Shown: positions 1 through 9,491, counted from the stretch's first letter. The stretch is DNA of 64,000 nt from Aliidongia dinghuensis (GCF_014643535.1 NZ_BMJQ01000004.1:1-64000), one strand, 5' to 3'. Notes: a model not told the origin generated them from the letters alone. Made by a program: numbers and translations.

Positions 1-963
1 GGTGGTGGCGGCACCCGCCAGGGTCGCGCCGCCGCGTGCGGCGCCAGCCGCCACGCCGGCAGCAGCGCCGACAGCGCCAACACCGGCAGCCGCCAGTCCG
101 ACCCCCGCCGCGCCCACACCGGCGACGGCGAGGCCAGTACCAATGGCCGCACCGGCGCCGAGCTGCGGCCCGCCCGAGATCAGCCCGTTGGCGATCCCCG
201 GGCCGAAGATCGTGAGCGCGAGCAAGGCGAGCGAGGCCAGGATCAGGGTCAGGGCATCGGAGATCGTCGGCGGATTGTTGAAGCCATTGGTGAACTGCCC
301 GAAGATCTGCTGGCCGATGCCGACGATGACGGCGAGCACCAGAATCTTCACGCCGGAGGAGACGACGTTGCCGAGCACTTTCTCGGCGAGGAAGGCGGTG
401 CGACCGAACAGGCCGAAGGGGACGAGGACGAATCCCGCGAGCGTGGTCAGCTTGAACTCGATCAGGCTCACGAAGAGCTGGATCGCCATGATGAAGAAGC
501 TGAGGATCACGATCATCCAGGCGACCAGCAGGATGATGATCTGGACCAGGTTCTCGAAGACGCTGGTGAATCCCAACATCCCCGAGATCGAGGTCAGGAT
601 GGGCTTGCCGGCATCAATGCCAACCTGGGCGAGCTTGCCCGGCTGCAGGAGCTGCGCGGTCGAGATCGTGCCGCCGCCCGCCTCGATGCCGAGGCCGGCG
701 AAGGAGTTGTAGATGGTCTGGGCGAGATTGTTGAAGTTGCCGATGATGAAGGCGAAGACGCCGATATAGAGCGTCTTGCGGATCAGCCGGGCGAGCACGT
801 CCTCATCGGGCGCCAGCGCCCAGAATAGACCGGCAAGCGTGATGTCGATGCCGATCAGGACGCCGGCGAGCCAGCGCACATCGCCTTGGACGAGGCCGAA
901 GCCTGAGTCGATGTATTGGGTGAACGTGCCCAGGAAATTGTCGATGACGCCGGTGCCACCCAT
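1..963 (-). CDS. trbL: TrbL conjugative transfer membrane protein (partial)
   Basis: Polytopic inner-membrane protein of the mating-pair formation apparatus, the VirB6 counterpart of the P-type T4SS. The visible 321 codons start MGGTGVIDNFLGTFTQYIDSG, as TrbL proteins do. Several long hydrophobic segments follow, then a Gly/Ala-rich stretch that runs off the left edge, so the C-terminus is missing. The ATG at 963 lies 5 bases after the trbK stop, in the conserved order trbB-C-D-E-J-K-L. Identity rests on family resemblance and gene order. Confidence 0.93.
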   Translation of the reverse strand, partial: MGGTGVIDNFLGTFTQYIDSGFGLVQGDVRWLAGVLIGIDITLAGLFWALAPDEDVLARLIRKTLYIGVFAFIIGNFNNLAQTIYNSFAGLGIEAGGGTISTAQLLQPGKLAQVGIDAGKPILTSISGMLGFTSVFENLVQIIILLVAWMIVILSFFIMAIQLFVSLIEFKLTTLAGFVLVPFGLFGRTAFLAEKVLGNVVSSGVKILVLAVIVGIGQQIFGQFTNGFNNPPTISDALTLILASLALLALTIFGPGIANGLISGGPQLGAGAAIGTGLAVAGVGAAGVGLAAAGVGAVGAAAGVAAGAARGGATLAGAATT

Positions 964-968
964 CGCGC

Positions 969-1247
969 TTACCGCCCCTCCGCCGCAGGCTGGTCATTGA
1001 AGAAGCGCCGCCGGTTCTCAGCCCAAGTCGCCTGGCAGTCCGCGTCCTGCTCGGCGGCCGGCCCAAGCGCCTGGCAGCGAGCGAGCGCCAGCGCGAGCGG
1101 ATCACGGCCGGAGGTCAGCGGCGGCGCGGTGTCGTGGCGGGCCGGACCACTGCGGGCCTGGATCGCGGCTAGGACGATCGCAGCCGTCACGAAAGCGAAA
1201 GCCGCAACGCGCCCGATCACCTTGAGGCTGGGGGGCCGGACGCGCAT
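969..1247 (-). CDS. trbK: TrbK-alt, putative entry exclusion protein
   Basis: A 92-residue protein with one N-terminal membrane segment (about residues 10-28) and a short periplasmic part. That part holds two cysteines in the context ARCQALGP...DADCQATW, typical of the TrbK-alt family of alphaproteobacterial ICEs. It sits between trbJ and trbL, where TrbK is expected. Its ATG overlaps the trbJ stop (TGATG), so the two are probably translationally coupled. TrbK of RP4 mediates entry exclusion; that role here is inferred. Confidence 0.85.
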   Translation of the reverse strand: MRVRPPSLKVIGRVAAFAFVTAAIVLAAIQARSGPARHDTAPPLTSGRDPLALALARCQALGPAAEQDADCQATWAENRRRFFNDQPAAEGR

Positions 1248-1990
1248 CAGTGGAACATCTGCGCGGAGCCGGGCTGGTAGCCAGCGCCGTAGTTGAGGAA
1301 GTTCTGCATCTGCTGCTGGGACTGCGCCTGGCTTTCGAGCCTGCCGGCGCCGTCGATGCTCTGCGCGCGCGCCATCGCGGCGATGACCGACGTCACGTCC
1401 GCGAGCTGCTGGGCGGCGAGGCCCATGAGCTGATTGCCGGACTGCGCCGCCTGCAGGGCGCCGCTGGCCGACTGGCTCGACGAGATCAGGGCGTTGATCT
1501 GGGTGCGGGCATTGTCGAGGTTCTGGACCACGCCGACCTGGACATGCATCGAGTCCTGATAGGCGGCGCGCGCGTTCTGCCAGCGCGTCTGGGCGTCGGC
1601 CAGGAGCTGGGCGTTCGGCGTCGAGCCCGAGTAGCTCTGCGGGTAGACCTGGGTGAAGGCCTGGTCGATCGTGCCGACGCTATAGGCGATGCGCTGCGCC
1701 TGGGTCAGGAGCTGCTCCGTCCGCTGGATCGACGCTTCGAGCTGCGCGACCGACGAATAGGGCAGGCTGGCGAGGTTCTTCGCCTGGTTGATCAGCATCG
1801 TGGCCTGGTTCTCCAGGCCCTGGATCTGATTGTTCACCTGTTGCAGCTCGCGCGCGGCGGTGAGCACGTTCTGCGAGAAGTTCGTCGGGTCGTAGACGAT
1901 CCATTGCGCACGGGCGGGCGCGGTGGCCGTGACGAATGTCAGGGCGACGATGCCGGCGCCGAGCGCGGCGCGAACATGGCCTTGGATCAT
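1247..1990 (-). CDS. trbJ: TrbJ conjugative transfer protein
   Basis: A 247-residue exported protein with a signal peptide ending near APARAQ (about residue 24). A long helical Gln/Ala/Asn-rich region follows (about 40-220), typical of TrbJ/VirB5-like proteins that act at the pilus or at the periplasmic face of the T4SS. Its ATG at 1990 overlaps the trbE stop by 4 bases (ATGA) and its stop overlaps the trbK start. I chose MIQGHV as start because it directly precedes the signal peptide. Confidence 0.92.
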   Translation of the reverse strand: MIQGHVRAALGAGIVALTFVTATAPARAQWIVYDPTNFSQNVLTAARELQQVNNQIQGLENQATMLINQAKNLASLPYSSVAQLEASIQRTEQLLTQAQRIAYSVGTIDQAFTQVYPQSYSGSTPNAQLLADAQTRWQNARAAYQDSMHVQVGVVQNLDNARTQINALISSSQSASGALQAAQSGNQLMGLAAQQLADVTSVIAAMARAQSIDGAGRLESQAQSQQQMQNFLNYGAGYQPGSAQMFH

Positions 1991-4419
1991 GATGTGGTCT
2001 CCTTCGCGGGCGAGAGCATGCCGGCGGCCCAGTCGAGCCCCTTGCTGCGCAGCCAGGCGGCGGCGAAGCCCGCCTTGCCGTGCTGGGCGAGGAGATCGGC
2101 GATGGCGGCTTGGTCGGTCTTCGACGATGCGGCGGTGAAGGCGAGCGCGACCTCCGAGAGGCCGAGCTCGAACAGGCGGTTCCCGCGGCGCGACTGGCAG
2201 TAGTAGTCGCGCTTCGGTGTCGCGCGGCTGAGGATCTCGATCTGCCGATCGTTCAGGCCGAACCGGCGATAGACCACGGCGATCTGCGGTTCGAGCGCGC
2301 GCTCGTTCGGCAGGAACAACCGCGTGGGGCAGCTCTCGATGATGGCCGGCGCAATGGCGGAGCCGTCGATGTCCGCGAGCGACTGCGTGGCGAAGATGAC
2401 GCTGGCGTTCTTTTTGCGCAGCGTCTTCAGCCACTCCCTGAGCTGGCCGGCGAAAGCGGGATCGTCCAGGGCGAGCCAGCCCTCGTCGATGATGAGAAGC
2501 GTCGGCCGGCCGTCGAGCCGATCCCCGATGCGGTGGAAGAGATAGGCGAGCACGGCCGCGGCGGATCCGCTGCCGATCAGGCCCTCGGTCTCGAAAGCCT
2601 GGATATCGGCTTCGCCAAGCCGCTCGGCTTCTGCGTCGAGCAGGCGACCCCAAGGCCCTGCGACCGTGTAGGGCTGGATGGCCTGCTTCAGCGCACCCGA
2701 CTGCAGCAGCACAGATAGGCCGGTGATCGTGCGCTCCTCGACCGGTGCAGAGGCGAGCGAGGTCAGCGCCGACCAGAGATGCCCCTTCAGCTCCGGCGTG
2801 ATCGTCAGAGATTCGCGGCCGAGCAGCGCCGCCACCCATTCGGCCGCCCAGGCGCGTTCGCCGGGATCATCCACGCGCGCCAGCGGCTGCAGCGCCACGG
2901 GCTCGGCAGCCTCGCCTGCGAGGGCGCCGCCGAGATCATGCCAATCGCCGCCCATGGCGAGTGCCGCCGCGCGGATCGAGCCGCCGAAGTCGAAGGCGAA
3001 GACCTGGGCACCGGGGTAGCGACGGAACTGCAGCGCCATCAGCGCCAGCAGCACGCTCTTGCCGGCGCCGGTGGGGCCGACGATGAGCGTGTGCCCGACA
3101 TCGCCGACATGGAGCGAGAAGCGAAACGGCGTCGAGCCCTCGGTCCGGGCGAAGAACAGCGGCGGCGCCTGGAAATGCTCGTCCCGTTCCTCCCCCGCCC
3201 ACACCGCCGAGAACGGCATCATATGCGCGAGGTTGAGCGTCGAGATCGGCGGCTGGCGGACATTGGCGTAGACGTGGCCGGGCAGCGAGCCGAGCCAGGC
3301 TTCGACCGCGTTGACCGTCTCGCGCATGCAGGTGAAGTCGCGGCCCTGGATCGCTTTCTCGACCAGGCGCAGCCGGTCGTCGGCAGTATGCGCGTCCTCG
3401 TCCCAGACCGTGATCGTCGCGGTGACATATGCTTCGCCGATCAGATCCGAGCCGAGCTCCTGCAAGGCGGCATCGGCATCGAGCGCCTTGTTGGCGGCGT
3501 CGGAGTCCATCAGGACCGACGCCTCGTTAGTCATGACCTCCTTGAGGATCGCCATGATCGACTTGCGCTTGGCGAACCACTGCCGCCGGATCTTGCCGAG
3601 CAGCCTGGTGGCATCCGTCTTGTCGAGGCAGATGGCGCGCGTGGCCCATCGGTACGGAAAGGCCAGGCGGTTGAGGTCGTCGAGCAGGCCGGGCCAGGTC
3701 TGCGACGGGAAACCCATGATGGTGAGGGTGCGGAGATGCGCGCGGCCGAGACGCGGCTCGAGGCCGCCGGTCACGTCCTCGTCGACCAGGATGGCGTCGA
3801 GGTACATCGGCGTCTCGGGCACGCGGACGCGCTGGCGCCGGGTCGAGATGCAGGAGTGGAGATAGGTCAGCGTCTCGCCATCATCGAGCCAGGCGGCCTC
3901 GGGCATGAAGCCTTCGACCAGGGCGAGGACACGATCGGTACGGTCGGCGAAGCCATCGAGCGCCGCGCGCCAATCGGTCGAGCCGCTGGCGCGATTCTCG
4001 TAGAGCCAGGCCTCGGCCCGCGCCGCGTCGTCGGCCGGCGGCAACCACAGGAGCGTCAGGAAGTAGGCGCTCTCGAAGTGAGCGCCCTCTTCCTCGAACT
4101 GAGCCCGCCGCTCGGCGTCTACGAGCCCCGAGGTCGGTTCGGGGAAGTCGCTGACGGGATAGCTGTGCGCGGGTGCGCGCTGCGCCTCGATGAAGATGGC
4201 CCATGCCGATCCGAGGCGGCGCAGGGCGTTGTTGAGCCGCGAGGTGATCGCGACCAACTCCGCCGGCGTCGAGGAATCGAGATCGGGCCCACGGAATCGC
4301 GCCGTCCGCTGGAACGAGCCGTCCTTGTTGAGGACGACGCCCTCGGCGACAAGCGCCGCCCAGGGCAGGAAATCGGCGAGGCTCTGGGCGCTGCCGCGAT
4401 ATTCGGCGAGGTTCAGCAT
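1987..4419 (-). CDS. trbE: TrbE, VirB4-type T4SS ATPase
   Basis: An 810-residue ATPase that energises pilus assembly and substrate transfer at the inner membrane. The start is MLNLAEYRGS at 4419; a longer in-frame reading from 4473 lacks family similarity at its front. The N-terminal CagE/TrbE region is followed by a Walker A, GPTGAGKS (about residue 450), and a Walker B, LLIIDEGWLAL (about 650). It is 7 bases downstream of trbD and overlaps trbJ by 4 bases. Confidence 0.96.
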   Translation of the reverse strand: MLNLAEYRGSAQSLADFLPWAALVAEGVVLNKDGSFQRTARFRGPDLDSSTPAELVAITSRLNNALRRLGSAWAIFIEAQRAPAHSYPVSDFPEPTSGLVDAERRAQFEEEGAHFESAYFLTLLWLPPADDAARAEAWLYENRASGSTDWRAALDGFADRTDRVLALVEGFMPEAAWLDDGETLTYLHSCISTRRQRVRVPETPMYLDAILVDEDVTGGLEPRLGRAHLRTLTIMGFPSQTWPGLLDDLNRLAFPYRWATRAICLDKTDATRLLGKIRRQWFAKRKSIMAILKEVMTNEASVLMDSDAANKALDADAALQELGSDLIGEAYVTATITVWDEDAHTADDRLRLVEKAIQGRDFTCMRETVNAVEAWLGSLPGHVYANVRQPPISTLNLAHMMPFSAVWAGEERDEHFQAPPLFFARTEGSTPFRFSLHVGDVGHTLIVGPTGAGKSVLLALMALQFRRYPGAQVFAFDFGGSIRAAALAMGGDWHDLGGALAGEAAEPVALQPLARVDDPGERAWAAEWVAALLGRESLTITPELKGHLWSALTSLASAPVEERTITGLSVLLQSGALKQAIQPYTVAGPWGRLLDAEAERLGEADIQAFETEGLIGSGSAAAVLAYLFHRIGDRLDGRPTLLIIDEGWLALDDPAFAGQLREWLKTLRKKNASVIFATQSLADIDGSAIAPAIIESCPTRLFLPNERALEPQIAVVYRRFGLNDRQIEILSRATPKRDYYCQSRRGNRLFELGLSEVALAFTAASSKTDQAAIADLLAQHGKAGFAAAWLRSKGLDWAAGMLSPAKETTS

Positions 4420-4426
4420 GGCAACC

Positions 4427-4696
4427 TCACGCGACCAGGTGCTGCGGATAGCGCAGGTGGCGGCGAACGACATCGACGAAGGCGGCGTCGCGCTTGGCGG
4501 CCCAGACAGCCGCGAGATGGCCGATCAGCCAGATCATGCCGCCGACGATCCAGAGCCGCAGGCCGAGCCCAACGGCTGCCGCGAGCGTGCCGTTGACAAT
4601 GGCGACGGCGCGTGGGGCGCCACCCAGCAGAATCGGCTCGGTCAGGGCGCGATGGACGGGGGCGTAGAAGCCGGCGATGGGTACGTCCTGCTCCAT
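4427..4696 (-). CDS. trbD: TrbD conjugative transfer protein
   Basis: An 89-residue inner-membrane protein, the VirB3 counterpart. It has two adjacent hydrophobic stretches (about residues 30-68) and the family-typical opening FYAPVHRALTEPILLGG. The ATG at 4696 overlaps the trbC stop as TGATG; a GTG one codon upstream is possible but breaks this pattern. Confidence 0.92.
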   Translation of the reverse strand: MEQDVPIAGFYAPVHRALTEPILLGGAPRAVAIVNGTLAAAVGLGLRLWIVGGMIWLIGHLAAVWAAKRDAAFVDVVRRHLRYPQHLVA

Positions 4697-5019
4697 CACT
4701 GCACCAGGACTCCGCCGCCGAACTGGAAGAAGCTGAGGAAGAAGCTCGACGCGGCGAAGGCGATCGACAGCCCGAACACGATCTGGATCAGCCGGCGGAA
4801 GCCGCCGGAGGTCTCGCCGAAGGCCAGCGTGAGGCCGGTCACCACGATGATGATGACCGACACCACCTTGGCGACCGGACCCTGCACGGACTCGAGGATC
4901 TGATTGAGCGGCTGCTCCCAGGGCATGTTGGAGCCGGCGGCGTAGGCCGGGGCGGTCATGAGGGTGACGACGGCAGCGGTTGACGCCACGGCGAGCGCGC
5001 GGCGGGCACGGTTGAGCAT
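4696..5019 (-). CDS. trbC: TrbC major conjugative pilin precursor
   Basis: A 107-residue pilin precursor, the VirB2 counterpart. A signal peptide (about residues 1-28, ending APAYAAG) is followed by two transmembrane helices (about 50-70 and 80-100), the standard TrbC layout. In RP4 the TraF peptidase matures this protein; a TraF homologue is encoded at 20189-20701. The ATG at 5019 overlaps the trbB stop. Confidence 0.93.
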   Translation of the reverse strand: MLNRARRALAVASTAAVVTLMTAPAYAAGSNMPWEQPLNQILESVQGPVAKVVSVIIIVVTGLTLAFGETSGGFRRLIQIVFGLSIAFAASSFFLSFFQFGGGVLVQ

Positions 5020-5984
5020 CACGGTTCTCCGGCGGGGGTGAGGACGTAGTCGCCGTCCGCGCCGAGGCCCTTCACGGCAGCCAGCTCTGCGAGGCGGCGG
5101 GAGGAGCCGCGCCCCGCGAGCACGGCGATGAGATCGATCGTCTCGGCGATGAGCGCGCGCGGGACGGTCACGACGGCTTCCTGGATGAGCTGTTCGAGCC
5201 GGCGGAGCGCGCCGATCGCCGAGCCGGCGTGGAGCGTGCCGACGCCGCCCGGATGGCCAGTGCCCCAGGCCTTCAGGAGATCGAGCGCCTCCGCCCCCCG
5301 GACCTCGCCGATCGGGATCCGATCAGGGCGCAGGCGCAGCGAGGACCGGACGAGGTCGGAAAGCGAGGCGGCCCCGTCCTTGGTCCGAAGGGCCACGAGG
5401 TTGGGCGCGGCGCATTGCAGCTCGCGCGTATCCTCGATCAGCACGACGCGGTCGTTGGTCTTTGCGACTTCGGCGAGGAGCGCATTGACCAGCGTGGTCT
5501 TGCCAGTCGAGGTGCCGCCGGCCACCAGGATATTGCGCCGCTCATGCACGCCGACGCGCAGCCGCTCGGCCTGGTCCGCCGACATGATGCCGCCGACGAC
5601 GTAATCGCCCAGGGTGAATACCGCGACCGCAGGCCGCCGGATGGCGAAGCACGGCGCCGCCACGACCGGGGGCACCAGCCCCTCGAACCGCTCCCCCGTT
5701 TCCGGCAACTCGGCCGAGACGCGCGGGCTGCCGGCGTGGACCTCGACGCCGACGTGGTGGGCGACCAGGCGGACAATCCGCTCCGCATCCGCGGGGAGGA
5801 TGCTGTAGCCGGTATCGGCGAGGCCACCGGACAGGCGGTCGATCCAGAGCTTGCCGTCCGGATTGAGCATGACCTCGACGACCGCCGGGTCTTCGAGGAA
5901 GCCGCCGATCGCTTCGCCGAGCGCGGTGCGCAGCATGCGCGCACCGCGGGCGAAAGCTTCAGAGCGAAGGGAGATCGTCGTCAC
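5019..5984 (-). CDS. trbB: TrbB, VirB11-type T4SS ATPase
   Basis: A 321-residue cytoplasmic hexameric ATPase of the GspE/VirB11 family. Walker A is [10 protein letters not shown] (about residue 157), followed by the Asp box [10 protein letters not shown] and the His box [14 protein letters not shown]. The likely start is the GTG at 5984, giving MTTISLR. It opens the trb operon. In related ICEs it directly follows copG; here about 8.4 kb of unrelated cargo separates the two. Confidence 0.95.
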   Translation of the reverse strand: MTTISLRSEAFARGARMLRTALGEAIGGFLEDPAVVEVMLNPDGKLWIDRLSGGLADTGYSILPADAERIVRLVAHHVGVEVHAGSPRVSAELPETGERFEGLVPPVVAAPCFAIRRPAVAVFTLGDYVVGGIMSADQAERLRVGVHERRNILVAGGTSTGKTTLVNALLAEVAKTNDRVVLIEDTRELQCAAPNLVALRTKDGAASLSDLVRSSLRLRPDRIPIGEVRGAEALDLLKAWGTGHPGGVGTLHAGSAIGALRRLEQLIQEAVVTVPRALIAETIDLIAVLAGRGSSRRLAELAAVKGLGADGDYVLTPAGEP

Positions 5985-6154
5985 GTCGAACCCCGCAAGT
6001 TCGCCTCAAGTCGGAGGCGGATGTGTCAGCGGGGTTGATTAGAAAGAGCCGGAAATATGCCTTTGCAACAATGGCGATGAGTGCGGAAGGCTCGCGGATG
6101 GAAAAACATGCCGCCGGTATAGTCGTGTCCTGGGCCAACGGCCGCGAGAATGAC

Positions 6155-6233
6155 TGCTAACGGTCGGGACTCGAACCCCGACCCCAATTTTGGCGCACAC
6201 CCCGCCAAGGGGCCTGCACGCCAGATATCGGCG
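6155..6233 (-). other. Degenerate tRNA-like sequence
   Basis: The minus strand contains a good T-arm (stem arms GTCGGG and CCCGAC around GTTCGAGT, plus-strand 6163-6182). It is preceded by stem-forming GC-rich sequence that cannot be folded into a complete tRNA, and there is no CCA end. It reads as a tRNA remnant or tRNA-derived attachment site. It lies just upstream of trbB at one border of the cargo, with another tRNA-like gene at the other border. No convincing protein gene lies in 5985-6253. Confidence 0.3.
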
Positions 6234-6253
6234 AAGCATTCGCGCGCCACCAT

Positions 6254-7039
6254 TCATTGAGGTCGATAGACCGCCTTTTGCCGCTCAGCCGGAAGCTGTG
6301 CGGTCCAGCTTGTCTCGATCAGACTTCCATCAGTCGCCAAGTTGTCGATGCCATACATAAATGGCTTGTCGTCGACCGTTTCGGTCCATCGCATTTCAGT
6401 CGGAGAGACCGTCTGTACCGCAAGTTTCACTGTCGAAACGGCTCGGGGACCTTGGTTGATCGCTGGCGGCCCATTCGGCGCCACGTCGAAGAAATTACCG
6501 TCTTCGAGTCTTGCCCAACGAATGCGGCCGTCGGAGAGAGCTGTCAGCGTCATTGTCTCGGCAACGTCGAGCCCCGGTTTGGTGCTCCGCCAGGTTCCAG
6601 CCAATCCGCGGCCATCGCCGACGCGCTGCAGGATATCCTGCGACCGCTCCTCCCCGCCATCAGGCAGGATCGCTTTTGTGTCGATGGTCAGCGTCTGCTG
6701 ATCGGGCGAAACGATGATCAGGCTGCGATCGACTTCTCGGCCGTTATTGCGATGAATCCGCTTCCATTTATTGTCGCTGATTGCCTTGAGGCTCGTTGTC
6801 CGACCGGAGACCGTGGGATAAAATCGTCCATCATCTCCGATATCGAAGGCCGCCGCGCCGAAATCGAAATGATAGCCAGTGGGAATACGGGCGATTTGGA
6901 TCGTCGCGCCTATCAGTTGGCTGTGAGCCCGGTCCAGTTTCCAGGTTCCAAGCCAAAGGATCTCAGCCGCGTGCAGAGGCTGTCCCAGAACCGTTAATGG
7001 CAACGCCAAAACGATATATAGCAGCACTCGAGGTTTCAT
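6254..7039 (-). CDS. Secreted protein of unknown function
   Basis: A 261-residue protein with a clear signal peptide (MKPRVLLYIVLALPLTVLGQ, cleavage after HAA near residue 25). The mature part opens GTWKLDRAHSQLIG and contains a second internal GTWRS segment, suggesting two lipocalin-like beta repeats. This kind of domain is common in secreted alphaproteobacterial proteins without assigned function. It is the last minus-strand gene of the cargo and is probably independent of trbB. No catalytic motif seen. Confidence 0.75.
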   Translation of the reverse strand: MKPRVLLYIVLALPLTVLGQPLHAAEILWLGTWKLDRAHSQLIGATIQIARIPTGYHFDFGAAAFDIGDDGRFYPTVSGRTTSLKAISDNKWKRIHRNNGREVDRSLIIVSPDQQTLTIDTKAILPDGGEERSQDILQRVGDGRGLAGTWRSTKPGLDVAETMTLTALSDGRIRWARLEDGNFFDVAPNGPPAINQGPRAVSTVKLAVQTVSPTEMRWTETVDDKPFMYGIDNLATDGSLIETSWTAQLPAERQKAVYRPQ

Positions 7040-7176
7040 CGATGTGTGGCTCCTTGTCAGCGCTGTCGCGTGACCGTCGCGTTCGAGCTTGCAGGAAACG
7101 CCTTAGACGTGTGGTAGATGGCGACCGCAAGCGACCCGCTAAAAAGCTTGTCTCGCTTGACCGGTTGACGCGTTAT

Positions 7177-7665
7177 TTAACGCGCAAGAACCGTAGCTTG
7201 CTTGCGTAAATGGATGATTTGGGCGGTTAAGCCGACGACAAGAATGACCAGAAGGCTGGCCATAACGCCGGTCAGGATTGGCGAGTGCGGGTCGGTGACG
7301 AAAGGATGGCCGTCCGGAACACGGCGCAGGGTTTCAGAAACGGTTGGGACCGTCAGCAAGAATGCGGTCACGCTCAGGAAGATCGTTTCTATGTAGTCGG
7401 CCGCGCGTCCGAGGCCTGAGATCCGTTTGACGCCATAACCTGCTAGCAGGAACAGCATCGTAGCAGCGCCAATGCCGTAGCTGATTGGTTGATGCGCAAC
7501 GAGAAAGACCGTCACAGCTCCTATGAGCATTGCCGCGAAATAGACCGTCCCTGGCGTCGATCGCGGCACGATCCGACCGTGACGCGCGAACATGTACACG
7601 GCCACAGGAATGGCGGGTAGACTGCCGAGTGTATGCACCCAACCCAGCGGTGAAATTCCGAACAT
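7177..7665 (-). CDS. Small integral membrane protein, function unknown
   Basis: A 162-residue protein with about four transmembrane helices (roughly residues 10-26, 40-58, 62-80, 92-110) and a fifth near the C-terminus. It lies 67 bases downstream of the molybdopterin oxidoreductase gene on the same strand and may be the last member of that redox unit. No family motif was recognised; the topology resembles DUF2306-type or small DoxX-like proteins only loosely. Confidence 0.7.
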   Translation of the reverse strand: MFGISPLGWVHTLGSLPAIPVAVYMFARHGRIVPRSTPGTVYFAAMLIGAVTVFLVAHQPISYGIGAATMLFLLAGYGVKRISGLGRAADYIETIFLSVTAFLLTVPTVSETLRRVPDGHPFVTDPHSPILTGVMASLLVILVVGLTAQIIHLRKQATVLAR

Positions 7666-7732
7666 GTAGAGATCCTTTTCATCATGTGTGAGAGTTGTCT
7701 TGGCGAGCTCAACGCACGCCCGAATTCGCCAT

Positions 7733-8509
7733 TCAAATGCCGGCGTACCACTCGTACCCTCGGTCTTCCCAATATCCGCCGTTGCCGCCCCACAGGCCGC
7801 TGAAGCTGTCGATGATCTCGATGCGCATGAGGTACTTGGCCTGCTTGTAGCCGAGTTGCCTCTCGACCCTCAGTCGCAACGGCGCACCGTGGCCGACGGC
7901 AAGGTCCTTGCCGTTCATCGCGTAGGCGAGGATCGTCTGCGGGTGGAAAGCGTCGATCAGGTCGATGCTCTCGTAATAGCGGCCGCTGCCGTCCAGCGTC
8001 TTTTCGAGCTCGTCGGCACAGTGGAACACCGCGAAGCGCGCGGCGGGCTTCAGCCCGACCGAGCGAAGCAGGGAACCGAGAGGAACGCCCGTCCATCTGC
8101 CGATGGCGCTCCAGCCCTCGACGCAGTCGTGACGAGTGATCTGCGTCCGCGCCGGCAACGCCTTCAGATCCGCGAGCGAGAACTCGCGAGGCTGCGACAC
8201 GAGCCCGTCGATCTTTAGGCGCCAGTCGGCGAACTTGCCGTCGAGGAGTGCTGCGTACTCGTCGCTCTCCGGCATGGTGCTGCCGTTCACCCTGAACGAG
8301 GGCGAAATGTCGGATTCTGAGAACTCCCGTGCGAGCGCGCCGCGCCCCTGCAGGAGCCGCTGGGTCCGCATCGTCAGTTGCTCGGCCGAGCGCAAGACAG
8401 TTGTCCCGTCGTCCTGTTTCAGCGCCTCATAGCCGGCGAGCGCTGCCGCGGCGGCGCCGAGCGTGCCGCCGATCATGAAACGGCGGCGTGACAGCGAGAT
8501 CTTCGTCAT
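7733..8509 (-). CDS. MsrP/YedY-like molybdopterin oxidoreductase
   Basis: A 258-residue protein of the sulfite-oxidase fold family. The N-terminus carries a Tat-type signal (SRRRFMIGG then a hydrophobic Ala-rich stretch), as expected for a cofactor-loaded periplasmic enzyme. The segment ITRHDCVEGWSAIGRW contains the cysteine that ligates molybdenum in this family, followed by GVPLGSLL. Its start overlaps the cytochrome b gene by 4 bases, giving an enzyme plus membrane electron donor arrangement like MsrPQ. The substrate cannot be told from sequence. Confidence 0.88.
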   Translation of the reverse strand: MTKISLSRRRFMIGGTLGAAAAALAGYEALKQDDGTTVLRSAEQLTMRTQRLLQGRGALAREFSESDISPSFRVNGSTMPESDEYAALLDGKFADWRLKIDGLVSQPREFSLADLKALPARTQITRHDCVEGWSAIGRWTGVPLGSLLRSVGLKPAARFAVFHCADELEKTLDGSGRYYESIDLIDAFHPQTILAYAMNGKDLAVGHGAPLRLRVERQLGYKQAKYLMRIEIIDSFSGLWGGNGGYWEDRGYEWYAGI

Positions 8510-9363
8510 GCTTTCGGTCCGCTCTCACGAATGGCGTAGCGCCCGGTGATCATGGAGCGCATGTTGTTTGCCGCGCCCGACAGGACGACCATCGCGACGT
8601 GAACCAGCACGAACGTCACGAGCAGCGAGGCGGTGATGAAATGGACGGTGCGGGCGGACTGGCGCCCGCCGAAGAGATCGACGAGCGCCGGAACGGCCGC
8701 ATCGATGCCCGGCGACATGGTCAATCCGGTCAGCACCATCATCGGCAGCAGGCCGGCGATGACGACCAGATAGGTCAGCTTCTGCAGTACGTTGTAATGA
8801 CGAGCCTCCTCGCCATGGGGAAACCGCAGGCGCGCATGCGTCACGATCTCGTGCCAGAGGCAGGATGCCGATAGCTGCCCGCGTCCTGGGGCGAGATCCC
8901 GACGGAAATGGCCACTCAGAATGCCGAATCCCAGATAGACGGCGCCGTTGATGACGAAGAACCACGCGAAGAAGAAATGCCAGCGGCGGCCGGTGGCGAG
9001 GTCCTGATAGGACGGGATGGTCAACCAGGCCGGAAAGGCCCGTGCCGTCGGCTCGCCCTCGAAAGTCGAAACGCCGAGGAAACCCGTCGTCGGGATCTCG
9101 ATGCCGGCCGCCCGGACGAAGCCGCGCGGCCCGTCCTTGCCGTCGGCCGATCCGATCGTCAGGACAGCCGGATCGCCATCCGCGCCATATTGCCCCCAGT
9201 AAAGTTCAGGGTGCGCGTTAAAGATCTGCAGCCCGCTGAGCAGCAGGATGGCGAGGCAAAGCACGTTCAGCCAGTGCGTCACGCGGGTGACGACGGAATG
9301 GCGGCGGATCAGGATCGTCCCCGCCGGCCGGTCACCCGTGTGTCGGATCGTTTCGTCGCTCAT
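8506..9363 (-). CDS. Cytochrome b561-type membrane protein
   Basis: A 285-residue di-heme cytochrome b561 family protein. RHSVVTRVTHWLNVLCL is the first heme-binding helix. Further helices carry histidines in RRWHFFFAWFFVINGAVYL, KLTYLVVIAGLLPMM and ARTVHFITASLLVTFVLVH. A periplasmic insert lies between helices 1 and 2. I chose MSDETIRHTG at 9363, since sequence upstream of it has no family resemblance. Overlap with the molybdoenzyme gene supports a partnership in which it passes electrons from the quinone pool. Confidence 0.9.
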   Translation of the reverse strand: MSDETIRHTGDRPAGTILIRRHSVVTRVTHWLNVLCLAILLLSGLQIFNAHPELYWGQYGADGDPAVLTIGSADGKDGPRGFVRAAGIEIPTTGFLGVSTFEGEPTARAFPAWLTIPSYQDLATGRRWHFFFAWFFVINGAVYLGFGILSGHFRRDLAPGRGQLSASCLWHEIVTHARLRFPHGEEARHYNVLQKLTYLVVIAGLLPMMVLTGLTMSPGIDAAVPALVDLFGGRQSARTVHFITASLLVTFVLVHVAMVVLSGAANNMRSMITGRYAIRESGPKA

Positions 9364-9491
9364 GGAAGACTCCGAGATCTGGCGCGGCATTCGCCTCGAA
9401 GGGCGAGCGCATCGCTTCGATCGTTGCCGCCGGTCGGAGCCGGTAAGCGGCCCGGCGAGGGCCGCTCGATTCCGACCGGCGGCAGCGCGGC

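Noticed and set aside
2779-4596. Long open frame of 605 codons on the plus strand
   Set aside because: It lies opposite trbE and trbD, which have intact motifs; high-GC codon use opens antisense frames. The same applies to long antisense frames at 15463-16719, 17559-19181, 22321-23568 and 29722-31146.
6039-6257. Short frames upstream of trbB on the minus strand
   Set aside because: They translate a tRNA-like T-arm region (segment resembling tRNA-derived misannotations) and lack RBS.
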